Program-made: the position numbers and the translations under genes | Notes under the pieces: model-generated | Told to the model about the DNA's origin: nothing | Databases searched by the model: none | What the model saw: only the letters and a program-made list of their open reading frames with translations | From: Sporosarcina sp. FSL K6-3457 | GTDB lineage: Bacteria; Bacillota; Bacilli; Bacillales_A; Planococcaceae | Length of the DNA stretch: 64,000 bases | Direction of reading: 5' to 3' | Assembly: GCF_038007285.1 (NCBI RefSeq) | Contig: NZ_JBBOWX010000001.1 | Location: forward strand, 3,737,501-3,801,500 | Shown here: one piece after another, positions 31,360-42,185 of the stretch | How positions within the stretch are numbered: the stretch's first letter is position 1 | How the letters are laid out: the number at the start of each line of letters is the position of its first letter

Positions 31360-31393
31360 AAAACAAAACCCGTCCACATTCCACGGACGGGTA
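31360..31393 (-). terminator. Terminator of tdk
   Basis: ACCCGTCC pairs with GGACGGGT, followed on the minus strand by TTTTGTTTTA. Nine bp past the tdk stop. Confidence 0.87.
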
Positions 31394-31401
31394 TCACAAC
31401 T

Positions 31402-32007
31402 TTATCCTTGCGCTTCCACCATAGCAGAAACACCTTTAGGTACTTCGTGATGTTTACGGCATCTAGGTTCGTATGCTTCTGCAGCACCTACGAGAATGAC
31501 CGGATCATCGTAGCCAGCGGGTATGCCGTTAATGAGTCGCTGTGTTCTACTTGAAGGTGAGCCACATACTGTACAGACAGCTTGTAGTTTTGTGACATGC
31601 TCGGCAATGGCCATTAGGCGCGGCATAGGACCGAATGGTTCACCGCGGAAGTCTTGGTCGAGTCCAGCAATTATGACACGAAATCCGCGATCAGCCAGCT
31701 TCATGACTGTGTCTACGATCTGATCGTCGAAAAATTGAGCTTCATCGACTGCGATGACGTCATAGTCCCCTGCAATAAATTCTTCAATATGTGACGAGCT
31801 TGCGACAGGTATCGCAATGACTGTCGTTCCATTATGACTAACAACCGCTTCTTCACTATAGCGATCATCAATTTCTGGTTTAAATACAGCTATTTTTTGC
31901 TTGGCGAATTGAGCTCGTCTCACACGTCGAATCAATTCCTCTGATTTCCCTGAAAACATGCTACCGCAAATTACTTCAATCCATCCACCTTGCATCGTTA
32001 CATACAT
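31402..32007 (-). CDS. tdk: Thymidine kinase
   Basis: Type II thymidine kinase, phosphorylating thymidine with ATP for salvage. P-loop [27 protein letters not shown], the [13 protein letters not shown] lasso, and zinc Cys pair [13 protein letters not shown] with downstream PRCRKHH. 201 aa; GAAAGGAG site. Confidence 0.96.
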   Translation of the reverse strand: MYVTMQGGWIEVICGSMFSGKSEELIRRVRRAQFAKQKIAVFKPEIDDRYSEEAVVSHNGTTVIAIPVASSSHIEEFIAGDYDVIAVDEAQFFDDQIVDTVMKLADRGFRVIIAGLDQDFRGEPFGPMPRLMAIAEHVTKLQAVCTVCGSPSSRTQRLINGIPAGYDDPVILVGAAEAYEPRCRKHHEVPKGVSAMVEAQG

Positions 32008-32139
32008 GGATAGTCTCCTTTCGATACTTCGTTATATAGTCATTTCTGTATGGTTGTTTGAATGTTCATCATACCCGAAAACCTCTTGAATTTAACGTCT
32101 GTTTTTTCTTAGTAAACTATGTTATACAGATCGTTTTTC

Positions 32140-32186
32140 GACAATAGAAATACCCGCCCGGTGCGTGTTGCACCTGACGGGTATTG
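32140..32186 (-). terminator. Terminator of rpmE
   Basis: AATACCCGTCAGGTGC pairs imperfectly with GCACCGGGCGGGTATT, followed by TTCTATT on the minus strand, 9 bp past the stop. Confidence 0.83.
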
Positions 32187-32194
32187 TGAAGAGC

Positions 32195-32416
32195 TTACTC
32201 TTCATCGCGACCTTCTTCTTTGAGGCCATATTTTTTGTTGAAGCGATCGACACGGCCGTCCGCTGCAGCAAATTTCTGACGTCCAGTGTAGAATGGGTGG
32301 CACTCCGAACAAACTTCCACTCGGATGTCCCCTTTTACAGAACCTGTAGTGAATGTGTTACCACATGAACAAGTAACTGTTGATGCGTCATAAGCTGGAT
32401 GAATTCCTGATTTCAT
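32195..32416 (-). CDS. rpmE: 50S ribosomal protein L31, zinc type
   Basis: A 73-aa ribosomal protein with two Cys pairs (CSCG and CSEC), the zinc-containing form. [19 protein letters not shown] and [18 protein letters not shown] are standard. ATG 32416 follows AAAGGAGA. The zinc form is often swapped for a Cys-free paralogue on zinc starvation; that paralogue is not in this window. Confidence 0.97.
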   Translation of the reverse strand: MKSGIHPAYDASTVTCSCGNTFTTGSVKGDIRVEVCSECHPFYTGRQKFAAADGRVDRFNKKYGLKEEGRDEE

Positions 32417-32572
32417 TACGTTCTCTCCTTTGCCCTGGACCATCTGGTACAGAGTTATAATATAAGACTGATTGCCTTACACGGTCCGTATGTGTCAACC
32501 GCATATGCAACAGATAGTATTTAATATACCTGAATCATTATAGCAAATTCTTTTTTCAAGTGCAACATCTTT

Positions 32573-33856
32573 CTACAACAACCCCTTGCCGTTACGCTGG
32601 GCTTTCATTTCTTCGTTTAACTTGTCGAAAAATTCTTCGTTCGTTTTTGTTAAACGTAGTTTCTTTAAGAAACGTTCTGAAAAGTCATGTGCATCGGAAA
32701 ATGTTTTACGGATTGCCCATAGTTTTTCAAGCTGGCTGGCCGGAATGAGTAATTCCTCTTTCCGCGTCCCTGAGCGGCGAATATCGAGCGCTGGGAAAAT
32801 TCGGCGTTCCGCAAGATGACGATCAAGATGCAACTCCATATTACCTGTCCCTTTGAATTCTTCGTAGATGACTTCGTCCATGCGGGAACCTGTGTCGATT
32901 AAAGCTGTCGCTAGAATTGTTAAGCTACCGCCTTCTTCAAGATTACGTGCTGCTCCAAAAAATCGCTTTGGACGATGGAAAGCAGCCGGGTCAATCCCCC
33001 CGGACAACGTACGTCCACTTGTCGGAATCACAAGGTTATAAGCACGTGCAAGTCGAGTGATGGAGTCCATCAGGATAATAACATCCCGTTTATGTTCCAC
33101 TAATCGCATAGCTCGTTCTAATACAAGCTCTGCCACCTTGACATGGTTTTCCGGTAATTCATCAAATGTCGAACTGACGACATCGGCATTGACCGACCGC
33201 TCGATGTCCGTTACCTCTTCAGGTCTTTCGTCAATGAGGAGGACAATCAGTTCCGCTTCTGGATGATTTGTCGTTATGGAGTTGGCAATTTCCTTCAACA
33301 GTAATGTTTTCCCTGCTTTTGGAGGCGCCGCAATGAGTCCACGCTGACCAAAACCGACTGGCGAGATGAGATCCATAATCCGTGTCGATAGCTTCATAGG
33401 GTCAGCTTCAAGTTTGATATGACGGTCTGGATATAGTGGTGTAAGGGCCGGGAAATGCACTCGCTCACGTGCTACTTCCGGATCTTCACCGTTGACAGCC
33501 TCTACTTGTAATAAGCCATAATAGCGTTCCGATTCTTTCGGCGGTCGAACTTTCCCGGACACTTTGTCACCATTTCGCAAATCAAACCGACGAATTTGTG
33601 AGGCAGATATATAAATATCTTCGGAGCTCGGAGAATAGTTGATAGGACGAAGGAAGCCATAGCCTTCTGATTGGATGATTTCAAGGACACCTTCCATGAA
33701 GAAAAAGCCTTCTTGCTCAGCTCTTGATTTTAATATTGAAAAAATCAATTCTTTTTTTGTTAGTTTTGCATAATAAGCAATTTTATATTGTTTAGCGAGG
33801 GCATATAACTCTTTTAGCGTCATATTTTCTAGCGTCGAAATTGTTAATATTGTCAT
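32573..33856 (-). CDS. rho: Transcription termination factor Rho
   Basis: Hexameric RNA-dependent ATPase. N-terminal SAP-like helices (NMTLKELYALAKQYKI), cold-shock RNA-binding domain (GYGFLRPINYSPSSEDIYIS), Walker A APPKAGKTLLLKEI, Walker B VIILMDSITRLARAYN, and Q/R loops in GRTLSGGIDPAAFH. 427 aa. The ribosome binding site before ATG 33856 is weak. Confidence 0.97.
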   Translation of the reverse strand: MTILTISTLENMTLKELYALAKQYKIAYYAKLTKKELIFSILKSRAEQEGFFFMEGVLEIIQSEGYGFLRPINYSPSSEDIYISASQIRRFDLRNGDKVSGKVRPPKESERYYGLLQVEAVNGEDPEVARERVHFPALTPLYPDRHIKLEADPMKLSTRIMDLISPVGFGQRGLIAAPPKAGKTLLLKEIANSITTNHPEAELIVLLIDERPEEVTDIERSVNADVVSSTFDELPENHVKVAELVLERAMRLVEHKRDVIILMDSITRLARAYNLVIPTSGRTLSGGIDPAAFHRPKRFFGAARNLEEGGSLTILATALIDTGSRMDEVIYEEFKGTGNMELHLDRHLAERRIFPALDIRRSGTRKEELLIPASQLEKLWAIRKTFSDAHDFSERFLKKLRLTKTNEEFFDKLNEEMKAQRNGKGLL

Positions 33857-33909
33857 CTTTTGGCACCACTCTTTACGTTAATGGGTATTTTTTTGAGGCA
33901 AAGGGAAGA

Positions 33910-33929
33910 TGCCCGGCGCATGGCCGGGC
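33910..33929 (-). terminator. GC-rich hairpin after glpX
   Basis: GCCCGGC and GCCGGGC form a strong short stem, followed by ATCTTCCCTTTG on the minus strand. It lies in the glpX-rho gap, so it may end glpX transcription or structure the rho leader. Confidence 0.5.
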
Positions 33930-33962
33930 GATGGGGTCTATAATTCATTACACTGATTCACA

Positions 33963-34928
33963 TTAGTCTTGCATAACGAGTAGAGGTTTTTTCTCCATGC
34001 TATGACGACCTTCCACAAATCGAATTGTACCCGATTTTGAACGCATGACAAGTGAGTGTGTCTCACTATAGCCACCTTTAAACTGTACGCCGCGAAGAAG
34101 CTCTCCGTCTGTCACGCCAGTTGCCGCGAAAATTGCGTCGTCTCCCTTGACGAGGTCATCCATGTACAAAATTTTGCTAACATCGATGCCCATTTTTTCA
34201 CAACGTTCACGCTGCTCATCATCAGCCGGCATCAGTCTGCCTTGGAGTTCGCCGCCAAGACATTTTAGTCCAGCAGCTGCAATAACACCTTCTGGCGCAC
34301 CGCCAATGCCGAACATAATGTCCACACCAGTTTCATCAAACGCAGTGTTGATGGCAGCTGCCACATCGCCGTCAGTGATAAGCTTAATACGCGCACCTGC
34401 TGCACGAATTTCTTCAATGATGTGAGTATGGCGTTCTCTGTTCAGAACTGTGGCAACAATATCCCCAATGTCCTTGTTTTTTGCTTTCGCAACAGCAAGA
34501 AGGTTCTCTGTTATTGTCGAGTCTAAACTGACTTTACCAACCGCTTCTGGACCAACCGCAATTTTATCCATGTACATATCCGGTGCATGAAGCAAGTTGC
34601 CTTTATCTGCGATGGCGATGACTGCAAGTGCATTCCAGCCACCAGCTGCAACAATATTGGTCCCTTCAAGCGGGTCGACAGCGACATCCACTTCAGGGCC
34701 CTGACCTGTTCCCAACTCTTCACCAATATAAAGCATTGGTGCTTCGTCCATCTCACCTTCACCAATCACAACAATTCCTTGCATCGGAATCGTATCAAAC
34801 ACGTTACGCATCGCTGTAGTTGCAGCATCGTCTGCCTCATTTTTCAAACCGCGTCCCATCCAACGTGACGCTGATACTGCTGCCGCTTCTGTGACACGGA
34901 CTAATTCCATTGATAAACTGCGTTCCAT
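33963..34928 (-). CDS. glpX: Class II fructose-1,6-bisphosphatase
   Basis: Gluconeogenic phosphatase of the GlpX type. [17 protein letters not shown] and [16 protein letters not shown] carry the metal-binding acidic residues. [20 protein letters not shown] is also typical. 321 aa; GGGAGGA site. In B. subtilis it sits likewise between murAB and rho. Confidence 0.95.
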   Translation of the reverse strand: MERSLSMELVRVTEAAAVSASRWMGRGLKNEADDAATTAMRNVFDTIPMQGIVVIGEGEMDEAPMLYIGEELGTGQGPEVDVAVDPLEGTNIVAAGGWNALAVIAIADKGNLLHAPDMYMDKIAVGPEAVGKVSLDSTITENLLAVAKAKNKDIGDIVATVLNRERHTHIIEEIRAAGARIKLITDGDVAAAINTAFDETGVDIMFGIGGAPEGVIAAAGLKCLGGELQGRLMPADDEQRERCEKMGIDVSKILYMDDLVKGDDAIFAATGVTDGELLRGVQFKGGYSETHSLVMRSKSGTIRFVEGRHSMEKKPLLVMQD

Positions 34929-35016
34929 TGGCTGTATTCCTCCCGTTTTTACGGTTATCCCGTAGGTTTTACGATTCAGAATAAGTATAACATAAATAGT
35001 TATAGTGTTACGCTAT

Positions 35017-36294
35017 TCATTCGCTAACGACGACTTCCTCCGGAATTGTTACTTTATGAATTTCTGCACCCAGTCCTCGAAGTTTTTCAATTAGTGAACT
35101 ATAGCCACGCTCGATATGTTGAATTTCTTGCACTTCTGTTACACCATCTGCAACGAGCCCCGCGATAACAAGTGCGGCGCCAGCACGAAGGTCGGACGCA
35201 CGAACCGTAGCTGCCTGCAACGGTGTCGGTCCAGCAAGAATTGCTAATCGACCTTCCACACGGCCATCTGCATTCATCCTACGAAGCTCGTCAATATGCT
35301 TGAACCTAGCTGAGTATACTGTATCCGTAATCATTGAAGAACCAATTGATTGTGTTAGCAGCACAGAGAACGGCTGTTGCAAGTCTGTTGGAAAACCTGG
35401 ATAGACAAGTGTTTTCACATCGACTGCTTGCAAATTTCTCGACTTCGGAATATAAATTTGTTCCGCGCCCTCGACAACGTTCACACCCATTTCACGGAGC
35501 TTCGCCGTCAATGCTTCGACATGGAATGGAATAACATTGTCGATTGTTATTCCATCCCCTGCCACAGCTGCCATGATCATAAATGTCCCCGCTTCAATTC
35601 GGTCTGGGATGATCGTATGCTTTGTCCCGTGAAGCTTGTCCACACCATCAATTCGAATCACATTCGTTCCTGCACCTTTAATTTTCGCACCCATATTAGA
35701 GAGTAATGTAGCGACGTCGATAATTTCAGGCTCTTTCGCTGCATTCTCAATGGTTGTACGTCCTTTTGCAAGTACTGCTGCAAGCATGATATTAATGGTC
35801 GCTCCGACACTGACAACATCCAAATAGATTTTTGCACCACGAAGTTCCTCGGCACGCAAATAGATAGCACCATGTTCGTTCGTTACTTTTGCACCAAGTG
35901 CTTCAAAGCCTTTAATATGCTGATCAATCGGCCTTGGACCTAAATGACAGCCTCCCGGAAGACCAATGACTGCATTTTTAAATCTACCTAGCATGGCACC
36001 CATCAAATAATACGATGCCCGAAGCTTTTTCACATTGCCGTTCGGAAGCGGCATAGAAACCATTTCTGTTGGATCTATCGTCATCGTTCCATTAGCAAAC
36101 TCGACTTTTCCACCAATATCTTCAAGTAGAGCTTGAAGCGTCACAACGTCGGAAATTTCCGGTAGCCCCTCAATGGTTACAAGAGAATCAGCTAAAATGG
36201 AAGCCGGTATTAATGCAACCGCACTATTTTTTGCTCCACTGACTTTGATAGTCCCTTGCAATCGTTTGCCACCTGTTATTTTGTAAACGTCCAT
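35017..36294 (-). CDS. murAB: UDP-GlcNAc enolpyruvyl transferase MurAB
   Basis: Second MurA paralogue. Catalytic Cys in [23 protein letters not shown] 36294 ([12 protein letters not shown]) follows GAAGGAG; 425 aa. The CHLGPRP variant rather than CAIGSRP distinguishes MurAB (MurZ) from MurAA. Confidence 0.95.
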   Translation of the reverse strand: MDVYKITGGKRLQGTIKVSGAKNSAVALIPASILADSLVTIEGLPEISDVVTLQALLEDIGGKVEFANGTMTIDPTEMVSMPLPNGNVKKLRASYYLMGAMLGRFKNAVIGLPGGCHLGPRPIDQHIKGFEALGAKVTNEHGAIYLRAEELRGAKIYLDVVSVGATINIMLAAVLAKGRTTIENAAKEPEIIDVATLLSNMGAKIKGAGTNVIRIDGVDKLHGTKHTIIPDRIEAGTFMIMAAVAGDGITIDNVIPFHVEALTAKLREMGVNVVEGAEQIYIPKSRNLQAVDVKTLVYPGFPTDLQQPFSVLLTQSIGSSMITDTVYSARFKHIDELRRMNADGRVEGRLAILAGPTPLQAATVRASDLRAGAALVIAGLVADGVTEVQEIQHIERGYSSLIEKLRGLGAEIHKVTIPEEVVVSE

Positions 36295-36313
36295 ATTACT
36301 CTCCTTCAGTACG

Positions 36314-36961
36314 TCACTTGTTCTTTCTTGCTTCCCAGTCTGCAAGGAATGCTTCGATTCCTTTATCAGTCAATGGATGATTAAATAATTGTTTTAATAC
36401 ATTAAATGGTGTTGTTGCAATATGTGCACCGCTTAGTGCAGCATCTGTAATATGCTGAGGACCACGAATAGAGGCAGCAATAATTTCAGTTTTTATGTCA
36501 TGGATTGTGAAGATATCTGCAATTGTAGATACTAATGCCATCCCGTCTTGTCCAATATCATCTAATCTGCCAAGAAACGGAGAAACATACGTAGCACCCG
36601 CACGTGCGGCAAGGAGTGCCTGGTTCGCACTGAAGATGAGTGTCACATTCGTTTTAATGCCTTCTTGTGAAAAAACAGAACAAGCCTTCAAGCCTTCTGG
36701 CGTCATTGGCAATTTCACTGTAATATTTGGAGAGATTGCTGCAAGTTCCCGTCCCTCTCGGATCATTCCTTCTGCATCGAGTGCTATAACTTCTGCACTA
36801 ACTGATCCCGGAACAAGCGCACAAATTTCACGTAATCGATCATGGAATGGCACATCCTCTTTTGCAACGAGTGATGGATTTGTTGTCACACCCGATACAA
36901 TCCCCCAGCTATGCGCTTCCTTAATCTCTTCAAAATTCGCCGTATCAATGAAAAACTTCAT
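36314..36961 (-). CDS. tal: Transaldolase, small FSA-like type
   Basis: Pentose-phosphate enzyme, 215 aa: [28 protein letters not shown], the Schiff-base Lys in [15 protein letters not shown], and [18 protein letters not shown] 36961 follows GGGGGATG. Between murAB and fbaA, matching B. subtilis tal (ywjH). Confidence 0.95.
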   Translation of the reverse strand: MKFFIDTANFEEIKEAHSWGIVSGVTTNPSLVAKEDVPFHDRLREICALVPGSVSAEVIALDAEGMIREGRELAAISPNITVKLPMTPEGLKACSVFSQEGIKTNVTLIFSANQALLAARAGATYVSPFLGRLDDIGQDGMALVSTIADIFTIHDIKTEIIAASIRGPQHITDAALSGAHIATTPFNVLKQLFNHPLTDKGIEAFLADWEARKNK

Positions 36962-37008
36962 ACTAAACATCCCCCTTTGTTTTGTCTTGAATAGCTACTT
37001 TTTAATGG

Positions 37009-37049
37009 AAAAGGAGGAGAATGCATCACAAAGAATGCTTCTCCTCTTT
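37009..37049 (-). terminator. Terminator of fbaA
   Basis: AAAGAGGAGAAGCATTC pairs with GAATGC-type and TCTCCTCCTTTT sequence on the minus strand, followed by T residues. It starts about 16 bp past the stop. Confidence 0.75.
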
Positions 37050-37064
37050 ACTCTTACTCTATTA

Positions 37065-37922
37065 TTAAGCCTTTTGTGAACTACCAAATTCACGCATTTT
37101 ACCGATCACCGATTTCTTAATAGCGTCGCGCATTGGTGTAAGGTATTTACGTGGATCATATACTTCAGCATCTGCCGCAAGTGCTTCACGGACAGCTTTT
37201 GTACCTTCAATTTGGTTTTCTGTGTTCACGTTGATTTTAGCTGTTCCTAAAGAAATCGAACGTTGGATATCTTTTGTTGGGATACCTGTTCCGCCATGTA
37301 GTACAAGTGGTAGATCCGATTGGCCTGAAATTTCTTCCATTTCTTTAAAGCCAAGATTCGGTTCACCTTTATAAGGCCCGTGAACTGATCCAAGTGCAGG
37401 TGCTAGGCAATCAATACCTGTTTTTTCAACAAGTTCTTTACATTCTGCTGGGTCTGCATAAATAACACCTTCTGCAATGATATCGTCTTCTTGTCCACCA
37501 ACGACACCCAGTTCTGCTTCCACAGAAACACCGCGCTCATGTGCGTAGTCAACAACGCTTTTCGTAATTTCAATGTTTTCAGCAAGTGATTTTGATGATG
37601 CATCAATCATAACAGATGTGAATCCTGCATCAATTGCTTCTTTACATTTTTCAAAACTTGAACCGTGGTCAAGGTGAATCGCAACTGGGACAGTGATTTT
37701 ATAATCATGGATAAGACCTTTCGTCATATTAACGACAGTTGTAAAACCACCCATGTAACGTGCTGCGCCTTCGGAAACACCTAAAATAACTGGTGATTGC
37801 TCCTCTTGTGCAGCTTGTAAAATTGCTTGTGTGTATTCAAGGTTGTTCAGGTTGAACTGACCGATTGCATACCCTTCTTTTTTCCCTTTAATCATCATAT
37901 CTTTCATCGATTCCAACGCCAT
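37065..37922 (-). CDS. fbaA: Class II fructose-bisphosphate aldolase
   Basis: Zinc aldolase cleaving fructose 1,6-bisphosphate. Zinc ligands in [14 protein letters not shown] and [29 protein letters not shown] is typical. ATG 37922 follows GGAGGAGG; 285 aa. Confidence 0.96.
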   Translation of the reverse strand: MALESMKDMMIKGKKEGYAIGQFNLNNLEYTQAILQAAQEEQSPVILGVSEGAARYMGGFTTVVNMTKGLIHDYKITVPVAIHLDHGSSFEKCKEAIDAGFTSVMIDASSKSLAENIEITKSVVDYAHERGVSVEAELGVVGGQEDDIIAEGVIYADPAECKELVEKTGIDCLAPALGSVHGPYKGEPNLGFKEMEEISGQSDLPLVLHGGTGIPTKDIQRSISLGTAKINVNTENQIEGTKAVREALAADAEVYDPRKYLTPMRDAIKKSVIGKMREFGSSQKA

Positions 37923-37988
37923 ATAAATTCCTCCTCCAAAAAAATCGAACTGAATATTGAATATTAATTTTACCACCATCATCATAAC

Positions 37989-38016
37989 AAAAAAGAACAG
38001 TGTTTACCACTGTCCA
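37989..38016 (-). terminator. Terminator of spo0F
   Basis: GGACAGTG and CACTGTTC form a stem followed by TTTTTTG on the minus strand, directly after the spo0F stop. Confidence 0.88.
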
Positions 38017-38021
38017 ATTTG

Positions 38022-38381
38022 TCAATTTTCAAAAAGTGCATTGACGGCGTCTCGAACTTCATAAATATCAAAAGGCTTTGTAAAATATTTTAATGCGCCA
38101 ATTTCCAGCGCATCGTCCGTCATTTCTATTTCCCCATATGCGGTCATCATAATGACCGGAATTTCCGGCCAACTACTTTTTATTCTTTTCAATACTTCAA
38201 CACCGTCTATTCCAGGCATTTTCATGTCAAGTAGAATACAGCCTGGCACTTCATCCTTCACAGCCTGAAGCGCTTCCATTCCATTAGCAGCGAGTCGCGT
38301 TACAAACCCCTCCCGACGGAACACCTCGTCTAGGAGGAGACGGATACCCGTTTGATCATCTACGATTAACAAACTTTTCAA
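38022..38381 (-). CDS. spo0F: Sporulation phosphorelay response regulator Spo0F
   Basis: Single-domain receiver that passes phosphate from Kin kinases to Spo0B. Acidic pocket IVDDQ, phospho-acceptor Asp in CILLDMKMPG (near residue 53), VIMMTAYGE and the Lys in YFTKPFD. 119 aa. TTG start at 38381, 6 nt after AAGGGG. Preceded by a sigma-H promoter overlapping a Spo0A box. Confidence 0.96.
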   Translation of the reverse strand: MKSLLIVDDQTGIRLLLDEVFRREGFVTRLAANGMEALQAVKDEVPGCILLDMKMPGIDGVEVLKRIKSSWPEIPVIMMTAYGEIEMTDDALEIGALKYFTKPFDIYEVRDAVNALFEN

Positions 38382-38424
38382 TATCTACCCCTTCTTCCCG
38401 TTAAACCCACTTGTGTACTAGTAC

Positions 38425-38453
38425 TTATTTGACAAAATAAAGTTTTTTCCTTC
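38425..38453 (-). promoter_or_regulatory. Sigma-H promoter of spo0F with overlapping Spo0A box
   Basis: Minus strand: -35 GAAGGAAAA (38453-38445), an exact match to RnAGGAwWW; 11-bp spacer; -10 GTCAAATAA (38433-38425), one mismatch to RnnGAATWW. TTTGTCAAA (38436-38428), an exact Spo0A box, overlaps the -10, so Spo0A~P could repress or modulate. Confidence 0.8.
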
Positions 38454-38487
38454 TTTTATTTGAAATCAATTACGTAATGGGGAGATT

Positions 38488-38516
38488 TTGCTTTCCATGT
38501 CATCGCTTCTTATAAT
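38488..38516 (+). promoter_or_regulatory. Sigma-A promoter of ywjG
   Basis: -35 TTGCTT (38488-38493), 17-bp spacer, perfect -10 TATAAT (38511-38516), 18 bp before the ywjG ATG. Confidence 0.83.
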
Positions 38517-38534
38517 GGAATAGAGGTGATCATT

Positions 38535-39053
38535 ATGAAAATATTGACGACACAAATTGGTGGACTTCTTCAGCGGATAGCTACTAATAATGAAGAATCT
38601 GTTGAAGAAACAGCCCGACTTCTAGCGCAGGCAACGATTGGCCAAGGCCGGGTAATTATTGCAGGATTTGGTGAAATGGGAGCCGTGACAGCAACTGCGC
38701 TAACTAATGTAAACCCTTTTAAGGGAGCCGTTCGCTATGTGGAAGGGATGGATATCGAATCAGCGGATCGTGTCTGGTTATTGACACATTCAGCAGAGGA
38801 CGAGCGTGTACTTAGTCTAGCACAATCCCTTGCAGAACGCTTCATTCCATTCGCTGCGTTGAGTGCCGACAAGCCAGGTGAAGGGAACACACTTGAAGAT
38901 TTGTCTTATACGTATGTATCGACAGGTCTGACGCGCGGATTGTTACCTGGGGATAACGGGGAGCGGATTGTTCAACCACATGCTATTGCTGCTTTGTTTG
39001 TTTATGAAGCGGTAAAACTTGCGTATGATGAAATGGTTTCTGACGAGGATTAA
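38535..39053 (+). CDS. ywjG: DUF2529 protein YwjG
   Basis: A 172-aa protein resembling a sugar-isomerase (SIS)-like fold: VIIAGFGEMGAVTATAL, VWLLTHSAEDERVLSLAQ and the C-terminal QPHAIAALFVYEAVKL. Function unknown. ATG at 38535 follows AGAGGTGATC. Divergent from spo0F and convergent with pyrG, as in B. subtilis. Confidence 0.9.
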   Translation: MKILTTQIGGLLQRIATNNEESVEETARLLAQATIGQGRVIIAGFGEMGAVTATALTNVNPFKGAVRYVEGMDIESADRVWLLTHSAEDERVLSLAQSLAERFIPFAALSADKPGEGNTLEDLSYTYVSTGLTRGLLPGDNGERIVQPHAIAALFVYEAVKLAYDEMVSDED

Positions 39054-39056
39054 GAA

Positions 39057-39080
39057 CAAAAGCGCTGGAGCCTAAACATG
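39057..39080. repeat. Fragment of family P1 element
   Basis: AGCGCTGGAGCCTAAACAT matches the 3' end of the 8.2-kb elements (GGCGCTGGAGCTAGACAT), directly after the ywjG stop. The rest of the element is absent. Confidence 0.55.
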
Positions 39081-39137
39081 AAATCTCTACGTCATAACTT
39101 ATCCGCAGCACGAGATTTTATAGCTTCCTAAGCAATG

Positions 39138-39184
39138 AAAAAAGCTACATCACAAGCATAACTTTGCTTGGATGTAGCTTTTTA
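39138..39184. terminator. Bidirectional terminator between ywjG and pyrG
   Basis: AAAAAGCTACATC and GATGTAGCTTTTT flank an inner CAAGCA/TGCTTG stem. T-runs lie on both sides, serving convergent ywjG and pyrG. Confidence 0.93.
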
Positions 39185-39203
39185 AATTTTTTATGTCTAC
39201 TAC

Positions 39204-40802
<1,599 letters not shown>

Positions 40803-40815
40803 TCACTTATTTAAT

Positions 40816-40938
40816 GAAAAAATTAAAAAGCGCTCCATCTATAGATATAATCTACAGGAGGAGCGCATATGCACTGGTTTCTTGTGTCCTTTTTAAGGAG
40901 CCCAGTAAAATCTTATAGTGTTAGACGCATGAAGTCAA
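40816..40938 (-). promoter_or_regulatory. pyrG promoter and CTP-sensing attenuator leader
   Basis: Minus strand: -35 TTGACT (40938-40933), 17-bp spacer, -10 TAAGAT (40915-40910), start at GGGCTCC (first G at 40903). The leader carries a terminator: GCGCTCC (40866-40860) pairs with GGAGCGC (40836-40830), followed by TTTTTTAATTTTTT. In B. subtilis, low CTP causes repeated G addition at the GGGC start, and the G-run pairs with the pyrimidine-rich arm to block the terminator. The same parts (GGGC start and GCTCCTCCT arm) are seen here. Confidence 0.88.
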
Positions 40939-40942
40939 GTAC

Positions 40943-41506
40943 TTATTCTTCAATTTCTTCCTCGTCCTCTTCTTCTTCATCTTCTTCATCAAGTTCTATG
41001 TCTTCATCATCAGGAATGATTTCAAGGTCATCGTCAGGCTCAAGTAGATCCACTTCGATTTCTACGATTTCTTCTTCGTCCTCGTCCTCATCATCTTCCT
41101 CATCGTCATCAATTAGCTCATCGAATTCCTCGTCGAATAGCTCGTCCTCATCGTCATCTTCTTCGTCCTCTTCCTCATCGTCATCCAATACTGCTTTTTT
41201 CTTTTTCTTCTTGCGGACTTTAACGACTGGAGCTGTTTCTTCTTCAATCTGATCAACTGGATACCATTCACGAAGACCCCAACGGTTGTCGTTGATGGCA
41301 AGGAACCTTCCATCAATGTTCATGTCGGTATAAAATTGTTGCAATTTTTCCTTCATCTTCTTTTCGCTTATACCTGTGAGCTTACGAATTTCATCCATCA
41401 GCTGTTGGAGGGTAAGTGGTTCATGTCTTTCAGTCAAAATCGCATAGGCGATATTAATCATCGATTCTTCCGATAGTTGTTCTTTTGTCATTTCACGAAT
41501 ATTCAA
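40943..41506 (-). CDS. rpoE: RNA polymerase delta subunit
   Basis: Accessory subunit of Bacillota RNA polymerase that promotes recycling and lowers non-specific binding. N-terminal HARE-HTH domain (ESMINIAYAILTE through FYTDMNIDGRFLAINDNRWGL), a Lys patch KVRKKKKKKAV near residue 105, then an acidic tail of about 75 residues almost wholly Asp/Glu. TTG at 41506 is preferred (spacing 10 nt from AAAGGA); GTG 41515 is too close. 187 aa. Confidence 0.93.
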   Translation of the reverse strand: MNIREMTKEQLSEESMINIAYAILTERHEPLTLQQLMDEIRKLTGISEKKMKEKLQQFYTDMNIDGRFLAINDNRWGLREWYPVDQIEEETAPVVKVRKKKKKKAVLDDDEEEDEEDDDEDELFDEEFDELIDDDEEDDEDEDEEEIVEIEVDLLEPDDDLEIIPDDEDIELDEEDEEEEDEEEIEE

Positions 41507-41532
41507 TAGACGCACGTCCTTTCTCTACAAAT

Positions 41533-41785
41533 CAATTACGCCCGGCGTAATTGCGTCCGGATTTTTTTCGAGCGAGCTCTTGTCCAGTTTCCGAATGCCA
41601 GCCTCTCGGGTCGTTTCGGTCTTTCCGAAAAGGTGAAAAGCACACCTTTTGCGGTAAGCCCTCCAACGCCTATCGAGGCTAGACGGCATTCTACACTTTT
41701 CCTAAAAAAGCTCCCCTAAAAATCCGCGACATCCGCCGGAGGCTTTATATTCATTCAGCGGGTGCCCCGCTGAATGAATATAAAC
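41533..41785. repeat. Family P2 element, copy C, interrupted
   Basis: Left part 41533-41579 (palindrome CAATTACGCC/GGCGTAATTG, CCGGATTTTTTTCGAGCG) and right part from about 41705 (AAGCTCCCCTAAAAATCCGCG, ACATCCGCCGGAGG, then the TTCATTCAGCGG hairpin) match copy B. About 125 bp of a P1 element separates them. It starts 27 nt upstream of the rpoE TTG. Confidence 0.88.
41580..41704 (-). repeat. Family P1 element inserted in P2 copy C
   Basis: Read on the minus strand it aligns with the 8.29-kb copy: GCCGTCTAG, GGCGTTGGA, a central stem CAAAAGGTG/CACCTTTT, then CGACCCGAGAGGCTGGCATTC and a terminal CTGGACAA. The outer arms (GAATGCC and GGCATTC) are compensated relative to the other copies. Confidence 0.78.
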
Positions 41786-41821
41786 ATACATACCATTATA
41801 TACAATGAAAGCTGAAATATG

Positions 41822-41986
41822 CTACATTCTTTTACTCTTTCTCAAGCTTTTAAGTTCTTTTACGACAATCCAGCACAAATAGATGGCTGCTAAGAGGAAA
41901 GGAATGGCGCCTAGGCCGTCATCATAGAGAAAATAAATAAGGAAGATAATTATAATAATAATGATGAAGTGCTTCAACCTATACAT
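41822..41986 (-). CDS. Small two-helix membrane protein, 54 aa
   Basis: ATG 41986 to TAG 41822-41824. Starts MYRLKHFIIIIIII; hydrophobic segment 1 about residues 7-21, acidic turn YDDG, segment 2 about 26-42 (AIPFLLAAIYLCWIVV), then a basic tail KELKSLRKSKRM. A GGGGGGG site lies 6 nt upstream. A hairpin-like topology with the basic tail in the cytoplasm is likely. No family recognised; located between rpoE and the large kinase. Confidence 0.7.
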   Translation of the reverse strand: MYRLKHFIIIIIIIFLIYFLYDDGLGAIPFLLAAIYLCWIVVKELKSLRKSKRM

Positions 41987-42185
41987 GCAGACCCCCCTAT
42001 TGCGTCATTACTTATAGTATAGGAAATAAAGGTAAAGTATGTCACGTTTTTCGATTTGCCTTCTAGAAATATTTCACTTTGAAAGTTGTAATGGATGATT
42101 TTTTGAACATGCTTTGGCGCTTGGGATACTTGAGCCTGCTACGAACATGCTCTATGAATCCATTTTACATGCCCCATAAATACAT
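41987..42185. other. Non-coding gap before the hybrid kinase terminator
   Basis: No supported gene. GAACATGCT occurs twice (about 42106 and 42142), which looks incidental. Confidence 0.4.

Noticed and set aside
40943-41252. Plus-strand poly-Ser frame opposite rpoE
   Set aside because: It is the mirror of the Asp/Glu codon tail of the delta subunit, not a gene.
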